In this document: positions 22,501-33,836 of the stretch, piece after piece
Numbering within the stretch: position 1 is the first letter of the stretch
How the letters are laid out: every line of letters begins with the position of its first letter
Source of the DNA: Flaveria trinervia
Lineage: Eukaryota > Streptophyta > Magnoliopsida > Asterales > Asteraceae
NCBI GenBank assembly: GCA_025506515.1
Contig: CM046443.1
Coordinates: 43,672,649 to 43,736,648, forward strand
Direction of reading: 5' to 3'
Length of the DNA: 64,000 bases
Program-made: the position numbers and the translations under genes
The notes under the pieces: generated by a model
What the model was told of the DNA's origin: nothing
The model's database searches: none
What the model saw: only the letters and a program-made list of their open reading frames with translations

Positions 22501-24528
22501 ATGTATTGGAGATGGTATTGGTGAATGTTGTGAGTTGGGTTGAGCTATTGGTTGTGGAGGTGGTTGTGCTATTAGTTGTGGAGGTGGTTGTGCTATTGGT
22601 TGTGGAGGTGGTTAAGCTTGACTTGCTTGATGTATTTGTTGAAGCATCCAAGGAAGAAGGGTGAATGGCACCACTGTAAAAGTTTCTTGGGTCCTTCTTC
22701 TTGATGTACTTATAAGATCTTGCATCATAATGAGGGATGTTAAGCACAAGTCCTTCATTAACAATGTCATGAAATGATTCATTGATTAGACATTGAATGA
22801 ATCTAGGGTACATCAAAAACTTGTATCTCAACCCTTCTTGAATGTTGGATATTAGGCCATTGAACACATATGAGACATATTAAACCGTCTGTTGTGTAGA
22901 GAGCACATATTGCGATGATGTGAGGACTGGAATGTCATTCCATCTTGTTTTCCTTTTGACAGACAATGTCAAACATATGAATTAGGAACCTCCAGGTAGA
23001 TCCACTAATCCTTTGACTATCTGTTTTACTTCATAACTCCCTTCATAACCAATTTCAGAGAAAATGTGGCTATCTCTGACGGGTTTGCTAGAACACAAAA
23101 TCCATGTTTAAACTTTTAAACATCTGAAAAACGCAGCGGATATATGGCTTTTAAAACGATTTTAAAGCTGAAAATCTTATCTTCTATATGTTCATTTGTT
23201 ATGAAAAACAAACCCAAATCATGAGGATCATTCTTATGTGAATAGACAAGCTATGTGTACATATAATAACACAATATGGCAACCTCAAAGGGCTGCCAAA
23301 AACTACCTCCTTCCAGCAGTTAGATGTTGATGAATGAAAGGAGTTTGAAGGCTGAAATGTTGCCAAAGCTTCCAAGTTGGACTTCCTCTAACGTCGACTC
23401 CCACAAAGCTTTGAGTTACCTTCGCACTTGCTTGGATTTGGACTCCAAAACACCAAATGTAAGCTGCCAAATTGAGGCTTCCAAAACTGTGAGTTTGAGC
23501 AGGAACTTTGATGATGTTAGAAGATAGAATCGACCCCAAAGTTCCAAGAAAGGAACCCTCAAGTGTTTATACCCCAAGCCTTGTACAAACACCACTCTTG
23601 CTAGGTAGAGATACACCAAGATGAAGCTCAAAAAAAACAATCTTCTGCTGCTTATTTCCGTGAACAAGAGGAGAGCAAAAGAGAGATTTTCTTTGTTGCA
23701 TGTCAATTGAAATGATAATGGCTGAACAACTTCTTTCAGACCCCTTAATTGTGTTTAGTCTTTTCAAGAAAAGTGGTCCAATAGAAACAAGGGGAGGGGG
23801 CCGAAAATCTCATTTGAAAAAGGGTTCCCCCCCCTTTTTTTATTTAACACAATACACAAGTGTGGGTCTTATAATTTGGTCCTCTTAGAAAATGTATAAA
23901 CTAACCAATTAAATTGTATAACATATATAGCCATTATTAATTTGTAATGTCATCTAACTAATATAAATAACATTACAGATAATATCATTGAACAAAATAT
24001 CCTAATAAATTGTTCCATGTCATATGCAACTTGTTTAGAAAACCCATTTTCTAAATTGGTGTTAATATTTTATTGCATGATCATATCATCAATAAATATT
24101 ATTTGGTGTTTGCTAAGCTTGTTATTGGGTATAACCCGACTTGGATCATAACGTACTAACCACATCAATATTCTAAGTGTCTTGGGCACATCGAATCCTA
24201 CAATTTCCTCATCATCTAATTCAAAAGGATCATCAACATTATCATTGAATTGCAGACATCTTCTAACAGACTCTTCTGTGATCCTCAGAGTGAGTTCATT
24301 GTTGATTCTCCCAGTTAGAGTTTTCACTCCATCATCTTCAACTACTTCAGCTAATTCCCAGAATGACCTGATGAGATTGTCGTAGATTGTTAGTCTTACT
24401 GTCATGGCATATGCTACCCTTATGGTAGATAAGAATCTTATCATATCTCTAAGACCTTCGGCTTCAGGCACATCAGGTTTTAGATAACCGCTGACGTTAT
24501 GGAGCTTGCTCCATGTAAGATTTGCCAT
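19528..24528 (-). pseudogene. C3 accessory gene (aORF), frameshifted and interrupted by a 1.1 kb insertion
   Basis: The start is placed at MANLTWSKLHN (ATG 24528-24526), where similarity to C4 begins. The N-terminal part reads HNVSGYLK, ...FLSTIRVAYAM, LIRSFWELAEV, LRITEESVRRCLQF and DDEEIVGF, then is interrupted (23077-24190). It resumes with 'EIGYEGSYE', 'GLVDLPGG' and KFLMYPRFIQCLIN (about 22810). Then come a Thr/Ser/Asn 8-residue repeat (TTSTTNST, 22540-22615), a Pro-rich part, a long charged coiled-coil-like part (22250-20900), and basic segments at 20769-20347, 20158-19859 and 19857-19528. Several frameshifts are present. The position after pol is that of env-like genes in Sireviruses, but I see no signal peptide or membrane anchor. 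Function unknown. Confidence 0.65.
23077..24190 (-). mobile_element. About 1.1 kb insertion in C3 accessory gene, possible solo LTR
   Basis: Accessory-gene similarity stops at 'EEIVGF' (24191) and resumes near 23076. On the minus strand the insert begins TGTGCCCAAGACACTTAG and ends ...AACCCGTCA, so it has TG...CA ends. It has no coding frame, a C/G homopolymer-rich tract (about 23825-23842) and an AT-rich half. No matching target duplication is evident (flanks ATCTC and TCGAA), and no second copy is in the window. The exact ends are therefore uncertain. Confidence 0.45.
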
Positions 24529-24533
24529 GTAAT

Positions 24534-24873
24534 CTGCACAAGAGACATGTGTGTTAGTTAACAATTTGACTTTAACTTTGATTTGATTTGTTAATGTGAC
24601 TTTGGTTTGCCATGTAATCTGCACAAGAGACATGTAAGATTTGCCATGTAATCTGCACAAGATTTGCTTTGTTTTCACAGTAACATGATTATCAAGGTTT
24701 TCAAGATCAGTTGAATTCCTATCAATTTATATGTTTATTGAGATCGAAAATGTGTATTGCATCACATTAATGAGTTTGATTTTGGTGTTCTTCATTATTA
24801 TCTGGTTCATTGTTTGATTTAGGTTAACAGTCTGAGACTTAGGTCTTGGTTTCAAAATCTGTTGAAGTTATAC
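24534..24873 (-). other. Predicted 5' leader intron of C3 accessory gene
   Basis: Minus-strand donor GATAAG|GTATAAC at 24873 and acceptor CTCTTGTGCAG|ATTACATGG ending at 24534, 340 bases apart, immediately before the ATG. The acceptor/start block 'cttgtgcagattacatggc' is present three times between 24526 and 24665, so the acceptor used is uncertain. Confidence 0.4.
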
Positions 24874-25054
24874 CTTATCTTCGAAATAACTGTGGTTCTG
24901 AATCGATGACAAGAATGTTTTAAGAAGAAACACAACAAAATCTTTGAATGTTTATGATGATGATGATGATTGATGGTGGTGTACTGTAGGTTTGCGCTCG
25001 TCTTACTATAAATTCTCTCAAATTTGAAAAGTATTAAATTACCCGTTTGAATTC

Positions 25055-25064
25055 CTTTAAATAG
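25055..25064 (-). promoter_or_regulatory. TATA-like box upstream of C3 accessory gene
   Basis: CTATTTAAAG on the minus strand, about 190 bases before the predicted donor and directly downstream of the palindrome array. The place and order match C2, C4 and C5. Confidence 0.45.
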
Positions 25065-25099
25065 TCAGATAATACAATTCGAAAATTTTTATAAGTTTA

Positions 25100-25760
25100 C
25101 AAGCAGATACAGTCAACACTGTAGCAAATGCTGAAGGTTAATTTATTTAATTTTGGTCATCCGCATTTGTTGACTGTAGCAAATGCGGAAGGTTAATTTG
25201 TTTTATTTTGGTCATCTGCATTTGTTGACTGTAGCAAATGCGGAGACAAACTTTTGACATTGACAGTCCGCATTTTACTACTTTTGGTCATCCGCATTTT
25301 GTGACTGTAGCAAATGCGGAAGGTTTAATTTTTGATTGACTGTCTGCATTACCCTAGTGTTACAAATGCGGAAGTTTTGTTTCTTAATTTTTTATTCTAT
25401 CCGCATTTGTGTACTGTTGCAAATGTGAAAGTTAAACTTGAAATTTTTGGCAGTCCGCATTTGTGTTGTAGTTAATGCGAAAGAACAACATTGTAAGAAA
25501 TGCGGTTGAGTTGCTTGTTTTATCATATCCGTATTTGTACATAGTAGCAAATGCGATAGAACAAAGTCGACCAGCATTTGTGCAACTACATCAAATGCGG
25601 TTGACAAGTCAACACAGCACTGTAGCAAATGCGATAGAGACCTGTTCATACGCATTTGTTAACTGTATCAAATGCGGTAGAGTAAAATTCACATTCACTT
25701 TACACACTAATGCGGTAGAGTAAAATCATTGTCCGCATTAGTTGCACTTCAAAAAATATT
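25100..25760 (-). repeat. Palindrome array TCCGCATTTG...CAAATGCGGA upstream of C3 accessory gene
   Basis: About ten imperfect inverted repeats CCGCATTTGT-(7-12 bases)-AAATGCGG, often with 'gactgtagc' in the loop. The stem is the same as in the C3 LTR U3 (CCGCATTnGTnAATGCGG, 45670-45990) but the loops differ. The array is therefore related to the LTR promoter region, not a plain copy. Confidence 0.75.
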
Positions 25761-27136
25761 GTTACCTGCATTAGTTACATGCATGGGTTACCTTCACCTG
25801 CATTAACTAGTGCACTTACCTGCATTAGCTTTTGAACTTGATCAAAAGTTAATGTGATTGAATTTATTATTCATCTCATTAAGAGTGTCCTTGATTGATT
25901 TTTCTTATGAATTTGGCTGTTGAAGTTGTCAATTCTTGCTTGGATTGACTTGTATGTCACAACTAATACAGGTTTCCCAATTTTGACAGATCTTGGGCTT
26001 ATCATGCTTCTAAGAATCTGCATAAGCTGAGATATAATGGTAAACTTATTGCAACAACACCAACTAAAACTCGTTTTGTTTTGTTTTTCAAAATTAAGTT
26101 AAATAAACAAAAATTAGACTTACTCAAACCTTTTAAATTACTCCCCCTAAAGTTTATGTCCACATTTGGAGAGAAACTTTAAAGATTTAAAAGTTTTTGA
26201 ATATTATTTTGATTAATATTATTAATGAAAAGAAAAATCTCTTTGTTGGGATCATATCAATCTTTCATTACACATGTGCATCCTTTATGATGAAATGGAC
26301 ATGTTTATGAACTTGAAGTTTGAAGGTATGTTTGTCCTCTTAAACTCATACCTGGTTCATATTTTGATGCAAATGACTTTTATTATGTTTTGGTTGATTT
26401 ATTATTCAATGTGTACCTCACACACATAAGCATGAAATGATCAACCCTCCTTGTATAATGCATGGTAGAACTTTTTCACAACTTTTCTTACCAGGTTACT
26501 TAAGTCATGAAATCTCATTTTCACTGATCCTTATTGGGATTCTTTTAATTTAATCCTTTTTCATGTTGATCCACATTAGTATTCTTTTCATTTCACTTTG
26601 GAAGGTGATCCATGATAGGATTATTTTGTTCATTCACTTGGAATGTATTACTTTGTTGATTCATCTAGTTTTTTGGATGTGTTCCATATTGGGAATCTTT
26701 TGGATCATGACAACTGCACTATGTTCAAGTTTCATTAGGTCTTTGCTCAGCAAAACAAAGATGAAACATGATGTGGTGAAAAAGATTCATAAAGTATCAC
26801 TACTTGGTGCGTTTAGGCTACTACACACACATGCATAAAGATAAGCCAATACATGCATGTACTTTGTGATAAGTGTTTCACAGTTGAATATTTCTTTAAT
26901 TCATCACTGCATGTATCTTTTCTTCCAAGTTGAGCCTACCATCATATCTTGTAAGTCATTTCAGTCTTTTGCATTTTAAAATTAAGCATAGTGAATGATA
27001 TAACGACTATAATTATATCATTTCCCATAGAATTCTTTTCTTCATAAAACTTGATTTCTCTTTGTGGTTTTTCTGATGTTTTAAATTGTTTTGATGTTTT
27101 TCATAGTGTTTAGTCAAGGTTAATCATGCCAATTGA
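25761..27136 (-). other. C3 spacer between RNase H and accessory promoter
   Basis: AT-rich with no credible coding frame on either strand. A polypurine-tract-like sequence (minus AGGGGGAG, 26141-26151) occurs well inside the element. A similar internal tract is in C4 at 55938-55950. Multiple polypurine tracts downstream of pol are described for Sireviruses, and these two would fit that pattern. Confidence 0.5.
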
Positions 27137-28593
27137 CTAAATCAGAAATTCAAACCTACTAGGTTCAAATGCCTTGGTAAACAAATCAGCTAATTGATTT
27201 TTTGTTGGTACTTGAATCAATTTGATTAAACCCTTTTCAGCACAGTCTCTCAAAAAATGATATCTAATCTCAATATGTTTTGTTTTTGAGTGCTGAACTG
27301 GATTATTAGTTATAAAGGCAGCAGTTGTGTTGTCAATAGAGATTGGTGTGTACAAAAAGTTAAAACCATAATCAAGCATCTGGTTTTGAATCCAGAGAAC
27401 TTGAGAACAACATGCTAATGCAGCAATATACTCAGCTTCTGCTATGGACACAAACACATTTGTCTGCTTCTTGCATTGGCAGGATACTAGTCTGGGACCA
27501 AGAAATTGACAACCGCCAGAAGTGGATTTTCTATTGAAGTTGCATCCTCCATAATCACTGTCTGTGTAGGCATAGAGATTAAATTCTCCTTCCTTTGGAT
27601 ACCATAATCCAAGAGCTAGTTTGCCCTTCAGATATCTTAATATCCTCTTGACTGCGTCCACATGTGATTCTTTTGGATCAGCTTGATATCTAGCACACAC
27701 ACAAACACCAAACATAATGTCAGGCATACTGGCTGTTAGATACATAAGTGAACCTATCATTGTCGATAGTGAGTCTGGTCCATTGATTTGCCTTCAGGGT
27801 CAGGTCCAATCTTCACTTTAGTATCCACAGGAGTTCTGATAGACTAACAGTCAGCAAAGTGGAATTTCTTCAACATGGTTTCTACATATTTTGATTGATT
27901 GATGAAGATTCCATTTGCTGTTTCCTGGACTTGCACCCCTAGAAAGAAGGTGAGTTCCCCCATAGCACTCATTTAGAACTTTGAATGCACAAGATCTTCA
28001 AATTCTTTGCAGAGTTGCTTGTTTGTCGAGCCAAATGTAATGTCATCCACGTGGATCTGGACTAACATCATGTCTTTCCCTCTTATTCTTCTGAAGAGAG
28101 TCTGATCAATCTTTCTTCTTTCATATCCATGTTCAAGAAGAAAGGATGATAGAGTCTCATACCACTTTCTTGGTGCTTGATGAAGACCATACAGAGCTTT
28201 GTCAAGTTTGTAAACTCTGTGAGGGAAATCTGGATCTTCAAAGCCATGTGGTTGACTACATAGACTTCTTGAGCAATCTTTCCATACAGGAAGGCACACT
28301 TTACATCCATTTGATAAATAGTAAATTTCATGGACGCAGAATATGCAAGAAAGATTTGATTGCTTCTAGTCTGGCAACAGGAGCAAACACTTCGTCGTAG
28401 TCGATTCCTTCTTCTGAGTGTATCCCTGTGCCACTAGTGTTGCTTTATTTCTGATGACTATCCTTTTATCATCAGTCTTGTTCCTGTAAGTCCATCTGGT
28501 ACCGATAGGGTATTGTCCTTCGGGAAGATCTACCAGCTGCCATACCTCTTGCTTCTTGAATTGGAGCAATTCTTCCTGTATTGCTTCATCCAA
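27137..28593 (-). pseudogene. pol: C3 reverse transcriptase and RNase H
   Basis: The RT start reads MDEAIQEELLQFKKQEVWQL and 'PIGTRWTYRNKTDD' (28593-28430). After frameshifts come QMDVKCAFLYGKIA and YKLDKALYGLHQAPRKWYE. The catalytic box at 28053-28042 is H-V-D-D instead of Y-V-D-D. RNase H (27760-27137) is one open frame with YTDSDYGGC, SIAEAEYIAAL and HSKTKHIEIRYHFLRD. Breaks lie near 28330, 28000 and 27770-27960. Downstream is the spacer to the accessory gene. Domain identity is certain, and activity is unlikely. Confidence 0.85.
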
Positions 28594-29470
28594 CTATTGT
28601 CTTAAAGTGCCTCTTTGATGTTTTTGGGTACTGTTTGACATAGAAAGTAGGAGAACAAACAGATGTTTGCAATACTGGACTTGCTTCTTGTCCCTTCATT
28701 AAGATCACCAATAATGGTTTCACTGGATGATTCTGTGTATTCTTGTGGTTGAATGGTGTCACCAGCAATAATTACATCAAGATTGGAGACTTCAGTTCAT
28801 TATGGTCAGAGGCAATTCATTGTATGTTGTTGAATTATGAGATTGTCAACTTCTGTTTTAGTAAATGCTACTCTTTAGCAGCACTAAGGTTGCTTGCATC
28901 ATTTGATGTACCTTGATTTCTACTAGTAAGAAGCCTGTTTGATTCTGATCTCATGTGACAGTCACGTTCTTGCTGCTCACTCAGCGTTCTATTTCGACTT
29001 TCAGCTACCCCATTTGTTGAGGAGTTCTAGCTGCATGAATTGATGAGCAATGCCTTGGTTGAACAAAAGGAACTCATCTTTTCATTTTTGAACTTGTACC
29101 ATGTAACTTCTTATTATTTGGACTTTGAGATCAAGTTGATGTTTTCAATTTTAGGATAAATTTGAATGATTTGGGAGGCTTCTTTTGTATGAAGTAGGAA
29201 GAACACCATGTGAATCGAGAAAAGTCATCATGATCACTAAACACATATGTTTCTTTCCATACTCATTACATGAGGTGGTCCAAAAAGATCCATGTGAAGT
29301 AACTCAATGGAGTATAATTAGTGTTCACCAGCTTGGTTTTTGTGAGATGATTGTGTTGTTTTCCTTTGAGGCACGCCCGAAAATTGATCAAAAAATGAAT
29401 TTTTTTTGGAAGCTCAATCACATGGTTTCTTTGAATAGCTGGTCTATTTTAAAGTTAGTGGCCACAAACG
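28594..29470 (-). pseudogene. pol: C3 integrase remnant, C-terminal to C2 insertion
   Basis: Minus-strand frames give ACLKGKQHNHLTKTK, a broken HMDLFGP region (29295-29330), 'CLVIMDDFSRFTW' and 'NSSTNGVAESRNRTL' (catalytic Glu region, near 29000). A degenerate linker follows at 28594-28800. It is highly disrupted by frameshifts. C2 lies directly upstream, so the pre-integrase half is on the other side at 41944 and beyond. Confidence 0.7.
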
Positions 29471-30361
29471 TGTTGGACCAAAAGAACCAATGAGCCAAGA
29501 TCAGAAAACCTCTAAGTCCCACACGGTATCACAACAACTGCTGAAAGCCTCATCAGTAGTTTGACAAGTGCTGAAGACTTCAACAGCTGAAGATCAAGTG
29601 CTGAAGACCTTAACAGCTGAAGAACCAAAGTGCTGAAGTACAACAGCTGAAGAACACAAGTGCTGAAGCTGAAAGACCAAAGTACTGAAGTACAACAGCT
29701 GAAGAGTTCACAAGTGCTGAAGATCAACAACTGATGTACAAAGTCTGAAGACAAAGACTGAAGACATCAGCTGATGATATCTACTGAAGTCATCAGCTGA
29801 TGAAACACCTGAAGGTCAAAGTCTGAAGATCAAGTACTGAAGCCTCAGTAGTTTGTCACAACTGCTGAAGAGTACTTCTTCAGTAGTTGTGATATCAGTA
29901 GTTTTATTTTATGTTTCAGTAGTTTTGTAAAACGACTGAAGAGCTTGTTCTTCAGTCGTTGTAGTTTCAGTAGTTTTATATTTTGTACTTAACTTGCTGA
30001 TATGTTCTCAGTAGTTGTGAACATTTCAGTAGTTTGTTAAGATTAGTTATTTCTGTATTGGATCTGCCAGTTGTCACTTTCCGTGATAACAGCAGTGACT
30101 GTTGCACTCTATATAAGGAGTGACAACCTATTGTAATCAGGGATGAAATGAGTAATTGAATGGAATGAATGATTGATTCGATTAGAAATATTCTACATCT
30201 ATAAACATTCCTAGAAATCAGAAATACATATTCTCTCCCTATAACCGTATGCGATCTTAATGCTACTACAAATATGTTGCTTGCTACAATTTGTCTAATT
30301 CGTGTTGTATTCCGCTGCTTTATATTCTGATACATCAAACTTGTGATCACTGATCCTGTCA
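29471..30361 (+). repeat. C2 5' LTR
   Basis: TGTTGGACCAAAAG...GATCCTGTCA. U3 has many short palindromic units built from CTGAAG, CTTCAG, CAGTAGTT and AACTACTG. The TATA box is TATATAAG at 30110-30117. The first roughly 380 bases look identical to the 3' LTR. The later differences are mostly one- or two-base length changes. Confidence 0.93.
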
Positions 30362-30363
30362 AA

Positions 30364-30375
30364 TGGTATCAGAGC
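30364..30375 (+). promoter_or_regulatory. C2 primer-binding site (tRNA-iMet)
   Basis: TGGTATCAGAGC two bases after the LTR. Confidence 0.92.
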
Positions 30376-30594
30376 AGGTTAATCATTGATCGATCTAATA
30401 ATTGATCATTGAAACTGCTATTCAAGATCCAAGTTTGATTGAATTAGCTTTTGTTTTTGCAAGAAACGGTTATAGAGATTGAATTTTCTGTATTTCTGCT
30501 CATTCATCCTGAGATCTTTTCTTGGTTCTCATTGAGTTTGTTGTGGTTGTCTAAAACTTTTTAAAACTTGAACTAAACTGTTTTTGAACTGAAA

Positions 30595-32298
30595 ATGACC
30601 ACTCCCTCCAATGATCCTCACAATACTGGTTCCTCAACCAAGCCTCCTATGCTGGTTAGGAATGAGTATAACATATGGCAAAGACGTATGCTCCATCACC
30701 TGTCTGTTAACAGCGCAGGGTGTTGGACATCAGTGGTACATGGTCCACACAAGCCTATGGTGAATAACCCGGAAACCAATCAAATGGTTCCGAAGAGGAG
30801 GGAGCAATACTCAGATGAGGATAAGAAGTTGCTTGAGATTGATGCAAAAGCCCATGGAATTCTGGCCATGGCTTTGCCCAATGAAATCTATTCTGGGCTA
30901 ATGCATCATGAAACTGCCCATGACCTCTGGATTGCTTTGAAAGAACAATTTGGAGGAACAGATGAGGTCTTGGCAAATAATAGAGAAATTCTTGCCCAAC
31001 AATATGAGACATTCTCTCATAGAAAGGGTGAGACACTGACTCAACAATATGAGCGGTTTTCTTGTTTGATCTCTGAACTAAAAATGGTCAAACTTGAATA
31101 CACCAATATTCAGATGAATAACAGATTTCTCAGATCACTGCCTGAGAGATGGGACACATATACTATTGTCCTACGCTCCAGTGCAAGTTTGGACAAACTA
31201 TCTCTCACCCAACTCCATGGGAAATTGCTCACTTTTGAGAGAGAGATAGAACAGAAGAGAAAGCTGTCTTCATCTGGAAAGCTCACTGAAGACTTTATAC
31301 AAGGCAACACTGCCTTGGTGGGTCATGAGTCAGAATATGCTTCATCTGAATGCCAGTATGATGAGCATATTAATTTCTCTTCGAGCACTTCTAATTCTGC
31401 ATTTGTAAGTGTTGATGGTCAGTTACTGGATGTAATAATGACAATTTATGTTTCATTATGGATGATCTCAAGGGGATTGCTGATGATGACTTAGAAGAGA
31501 TGGATATTTTGAGCCAAATGGCCTTGATAAATATCAGATCTCAGAAGTTCTACAAAAGAACTGGAAGAAAATTCCCAGGACTCTCTGGCAAAACCAAAGT
31601 TGGTTTTGACAAGAGCAAGTTGAGGTGTCACAAATGCCAACGGCTTGGACACTTTGCAAGAGAGTGTAGATCAACTGGATCTAACTCTACTGCACCCTTT
31701 GTGACTTTTCCTGGCAATAGTCAACAACACAGAGGGCAACATCCTGTCACATCTAGTCATCATCCTCAACAACAATCTCCGGCATATTTTGTTCCTCAGG
31801 GTCAAATGCCATATCAGTACCCTTGTTATTACATGCCACAGTCAAATCAAGTTCAAGTTCCTATGACACCACAACCTCATGCATTACCAGAACCTCAGCC
31901 TTCCTATCTCATCAACAACCTCATCTCAACAACACAGCTTCTTCACCCCAGGAGTTGTTGACTGGAGCAGTTTACCAGATGACTTGTCTGGTCATGATCA
32001 ACTGTTCTCAGGTGCTGGTCAACATGGTGGTGACAGTCCCTTTGGGAATCTAGCTCTTATGGCTTTGGAGTCTGCTGATACTTCATCTTCCAATGCCTCT
32101 ACACCTCAGGTATCACAGGTATCCTCTGAGGCAAAAGCCAAATTATGTTCTGAACAATGCATAGCAGCATTTGCTTCCATTAGAGAAGCAAATGTAGCTT
32201 TAATTAATAAGAACATTGAGCTAGAACAAATAATTTCCAAAAACAAAGCTGAGTTTGAGTTTGTGCTCAAAGATAAAAATGATGAGGTTATAAACTGA
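30595..32298 (+). CDS. gag: C2 Gag: capsid, zinc knuckle, coiled coil (frameshifted)
   Basis: The frame opens MTTPSNDPHNTGSSTKPPML and holds the UBN2-type capsid (EYNIWQRRMLHHL, ...LEIDAKAHGILAMALP, AHDLWIALKEQFGG, SLPERWDTYTIVLR) to 31494. The next part is in another phase from 31458, with 'DDLEEMDILSQMALI' and a CCHC knuckle C-H-K-C-Q-R-L-G-H-F-A-R-E-C at about 31626-31670. A Gln/Pro-rich part and a third phase (31879-32298) with 'LCSEQCIAAFASIREAN' and a coiled coil follow. Two one-base phase changes separate the parts. The rest of C2 is well preserved, so these may be sequence errors. Gag builds the particle and binds RNA. Confidence 0.85.
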
Positions 32299-33436
32299 AT
32301 TGCAAAATAATTGATGATAAGGCTAGAGAAGATGTACTTCTAGAGAAGTACAAAGATCTCAAAGAAACCCTTGCAGTTACCCAGGTCGAGTGTGATAGAT
32401 GGGTACAATCATGCAAAGGTTTTGAAATGCTTCTTAGTAAGCAATCTGCTTCAAATGTGAAGTTTGGAATTGGCTACAATCACACTGCTCCACCTACAGA
32501 TTTTACCCCAAGAGCAGAGGTAGAATCTGATGGTGAGAGTGATAACCAATCCATCAAATCATGTGATCTACCTTCTGATACAGCACAATCAGAAGTAGCA
32601 GTCAGCATCAAGTCCTCCTTGAACCTATCAGCTGATGTTGATGGTCCAAATGCTGACATTCACATGATCAATAAGTTGATCAACTCAGGAGTTAATCCTG
32701 AAGGTCCTGAAAGGACTGGAGAGCAGGATTTAACTCCTGAAGTTCAAACTTCAACTGCTGTCAGTACTGAAGAGAAGAAAACTGGCAGTAGAAAGTTTTG
32801 AAGACTACTAAAGAGGCTGTCAAGAAAGCAACCAATGCTTCCAAAGCATTGAAGAACAAGTCTTCTGTTGCTTCACCATCTTTAGTTGATGATCAACCTA
32901 AGATGAAGAAGAAACCATGTGAAGTATGTGGTTTGTTCAATCATCTTACAGATGATTGTTGGTACAAAAGAGGTTCCAAACTCAAACAAAAAGAAGAAAT
33001 TAATGAGAAAATGGTAAAAATGAAAACTGAGTTTGAGACCACATTTGTATCAGCAACATCAAATCCTGTAACCCTTAAGTCCTTAAAGCAATTCAAAAAG
33101 GAAGGAGTTAAACAGGTGACAGCTGAGGGTGCTCAAAAGAAGAAGGTGCAACATAGGACCTTATCTAACTCCACTAGCAATGTGTCTGATGAGCTGAAAG
33201 CTTTATCACAAAATCAGACACAGCTGGTGATGATGGTACAACATCTGTTGGGTAGAGTTAACCAACTAGATTCTCCTATGTTGAAACCACAGAAAAGGAG
33301 GTCTAAGCCAAAGGACTCCTCTTCTACACCATCTTCTTCTTCTCAGGCTGTTGTTACAAATAAACATGTTAGTTTACCATCTATTGATGAGACCAGGCCC
33401 AAAACCAAAAAGGTTTGGGTCTCTAAAACTAACTGA
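32299..33436 (+). CDS. gag: C2 Gag C-terminal extension with second zinc knuckle
   Basis: A coiled-coil end and an acidic, Ser-rich part (32427-32801) are followed after a phase change by 32798-33436. The latter contains C-E-V-C-G-L-F-N-H-L-T-D-D-C, a second CCHC-like knuckle, then Lys-rich and Ser-rich parts and the terminal motif KKVWVSKTN before TGA (33434-33436). The equivalent ends in C1 and C5 are KAWVPNLN and KAWVSNHN, so this terminus is a conserved family feature. Confidence 0.75.
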
Positions 33437-33452
33437 TTGTTTATTATTGCAG
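33427..33452 (+). promoter_or_regulatory. Possible 3' splice acceptor between gag and protease of C2
   Basis: 'AACTAACTGAT' (branch-point-like, overlapping the gag stop) and 'tgtttattattgCAG|GGT' at 33452. The protease frame starts at GGT and is in a different phase from gag, so simple stop read-through would not join them in the sequence as given. Confidence 0.4.
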
Positions 33453-33836
33453 GGTTCTTCAACATGCCAAAGTAGCATCTGGTATGTAGACAGTGGGGGA
33501 TCTATGCACATGACTGGGAACATCTCTCTTCTTCATGACTACTCTCAAGGAAAGAAGGGATTGTCTCTTTTGGCAATGATGCTAGGGGTTACATCATCGG
33601 TAAGGGCTTTGTCTCCAATGGAGAAATCAAATTTGATGATGTTAATCATGTGGAAAATCTCAAGTACAACCTCTTGAGTGTCAGTCAAATGTGTGATAAA
33701 GGCCATGTTGCCCTTTTCACAAGTCAAAACTGTAGGATTCTGTCATCCAAAGTTTTGCACTTGATTGACAAGGTGTTGGATGATCACACTCCTGAAAGCC
33801 AACAGGACAGGAAGAGTGTATGCCTTAGATCTCTCT
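33453..33836 (+). CDS. pol: C2 aspartic protease (one frameshift)
   Basis: GSSTCQSSIWYVDSGGSMHM carries the catalytic D-S-G (W-Y-V-D-S-G near 33480-33497). The Cys usual in VDSGCS is Gly here. After a phase change at about 33560 the frame gives FGNDARGYIIGKG and then MENLKYNLLSVSQMCDKGH, the standard C-terminal protease/pre-integrase joint. It processes Gag-Pol. Confidence 0.8.

Noticed and set aside
22365..22664. 99-codon plus frame, Val/Gly-rich
   Set aside because: Shadow of the Thr/Ser/Pro repeat of the C3 accessory gene on the other strand.
23416..23706. 96-codon minus frame in the 1.1 kb insertion
   Set aside because: Overlapping frames on both strands are equally long, with no recognisable motif.
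29512..29754. 80-codon minus frame repeated exactly at 41093-41335
   Set aside because: Repeated because both are the start of C2 LTRs. The Ser/Leu-rich protein is a by-product of CTGAAG repeats.
30755..31036. 93-codon minus frame within C2 gag
   Set aside because: Antisense shadow of the clearly coding capsid region.
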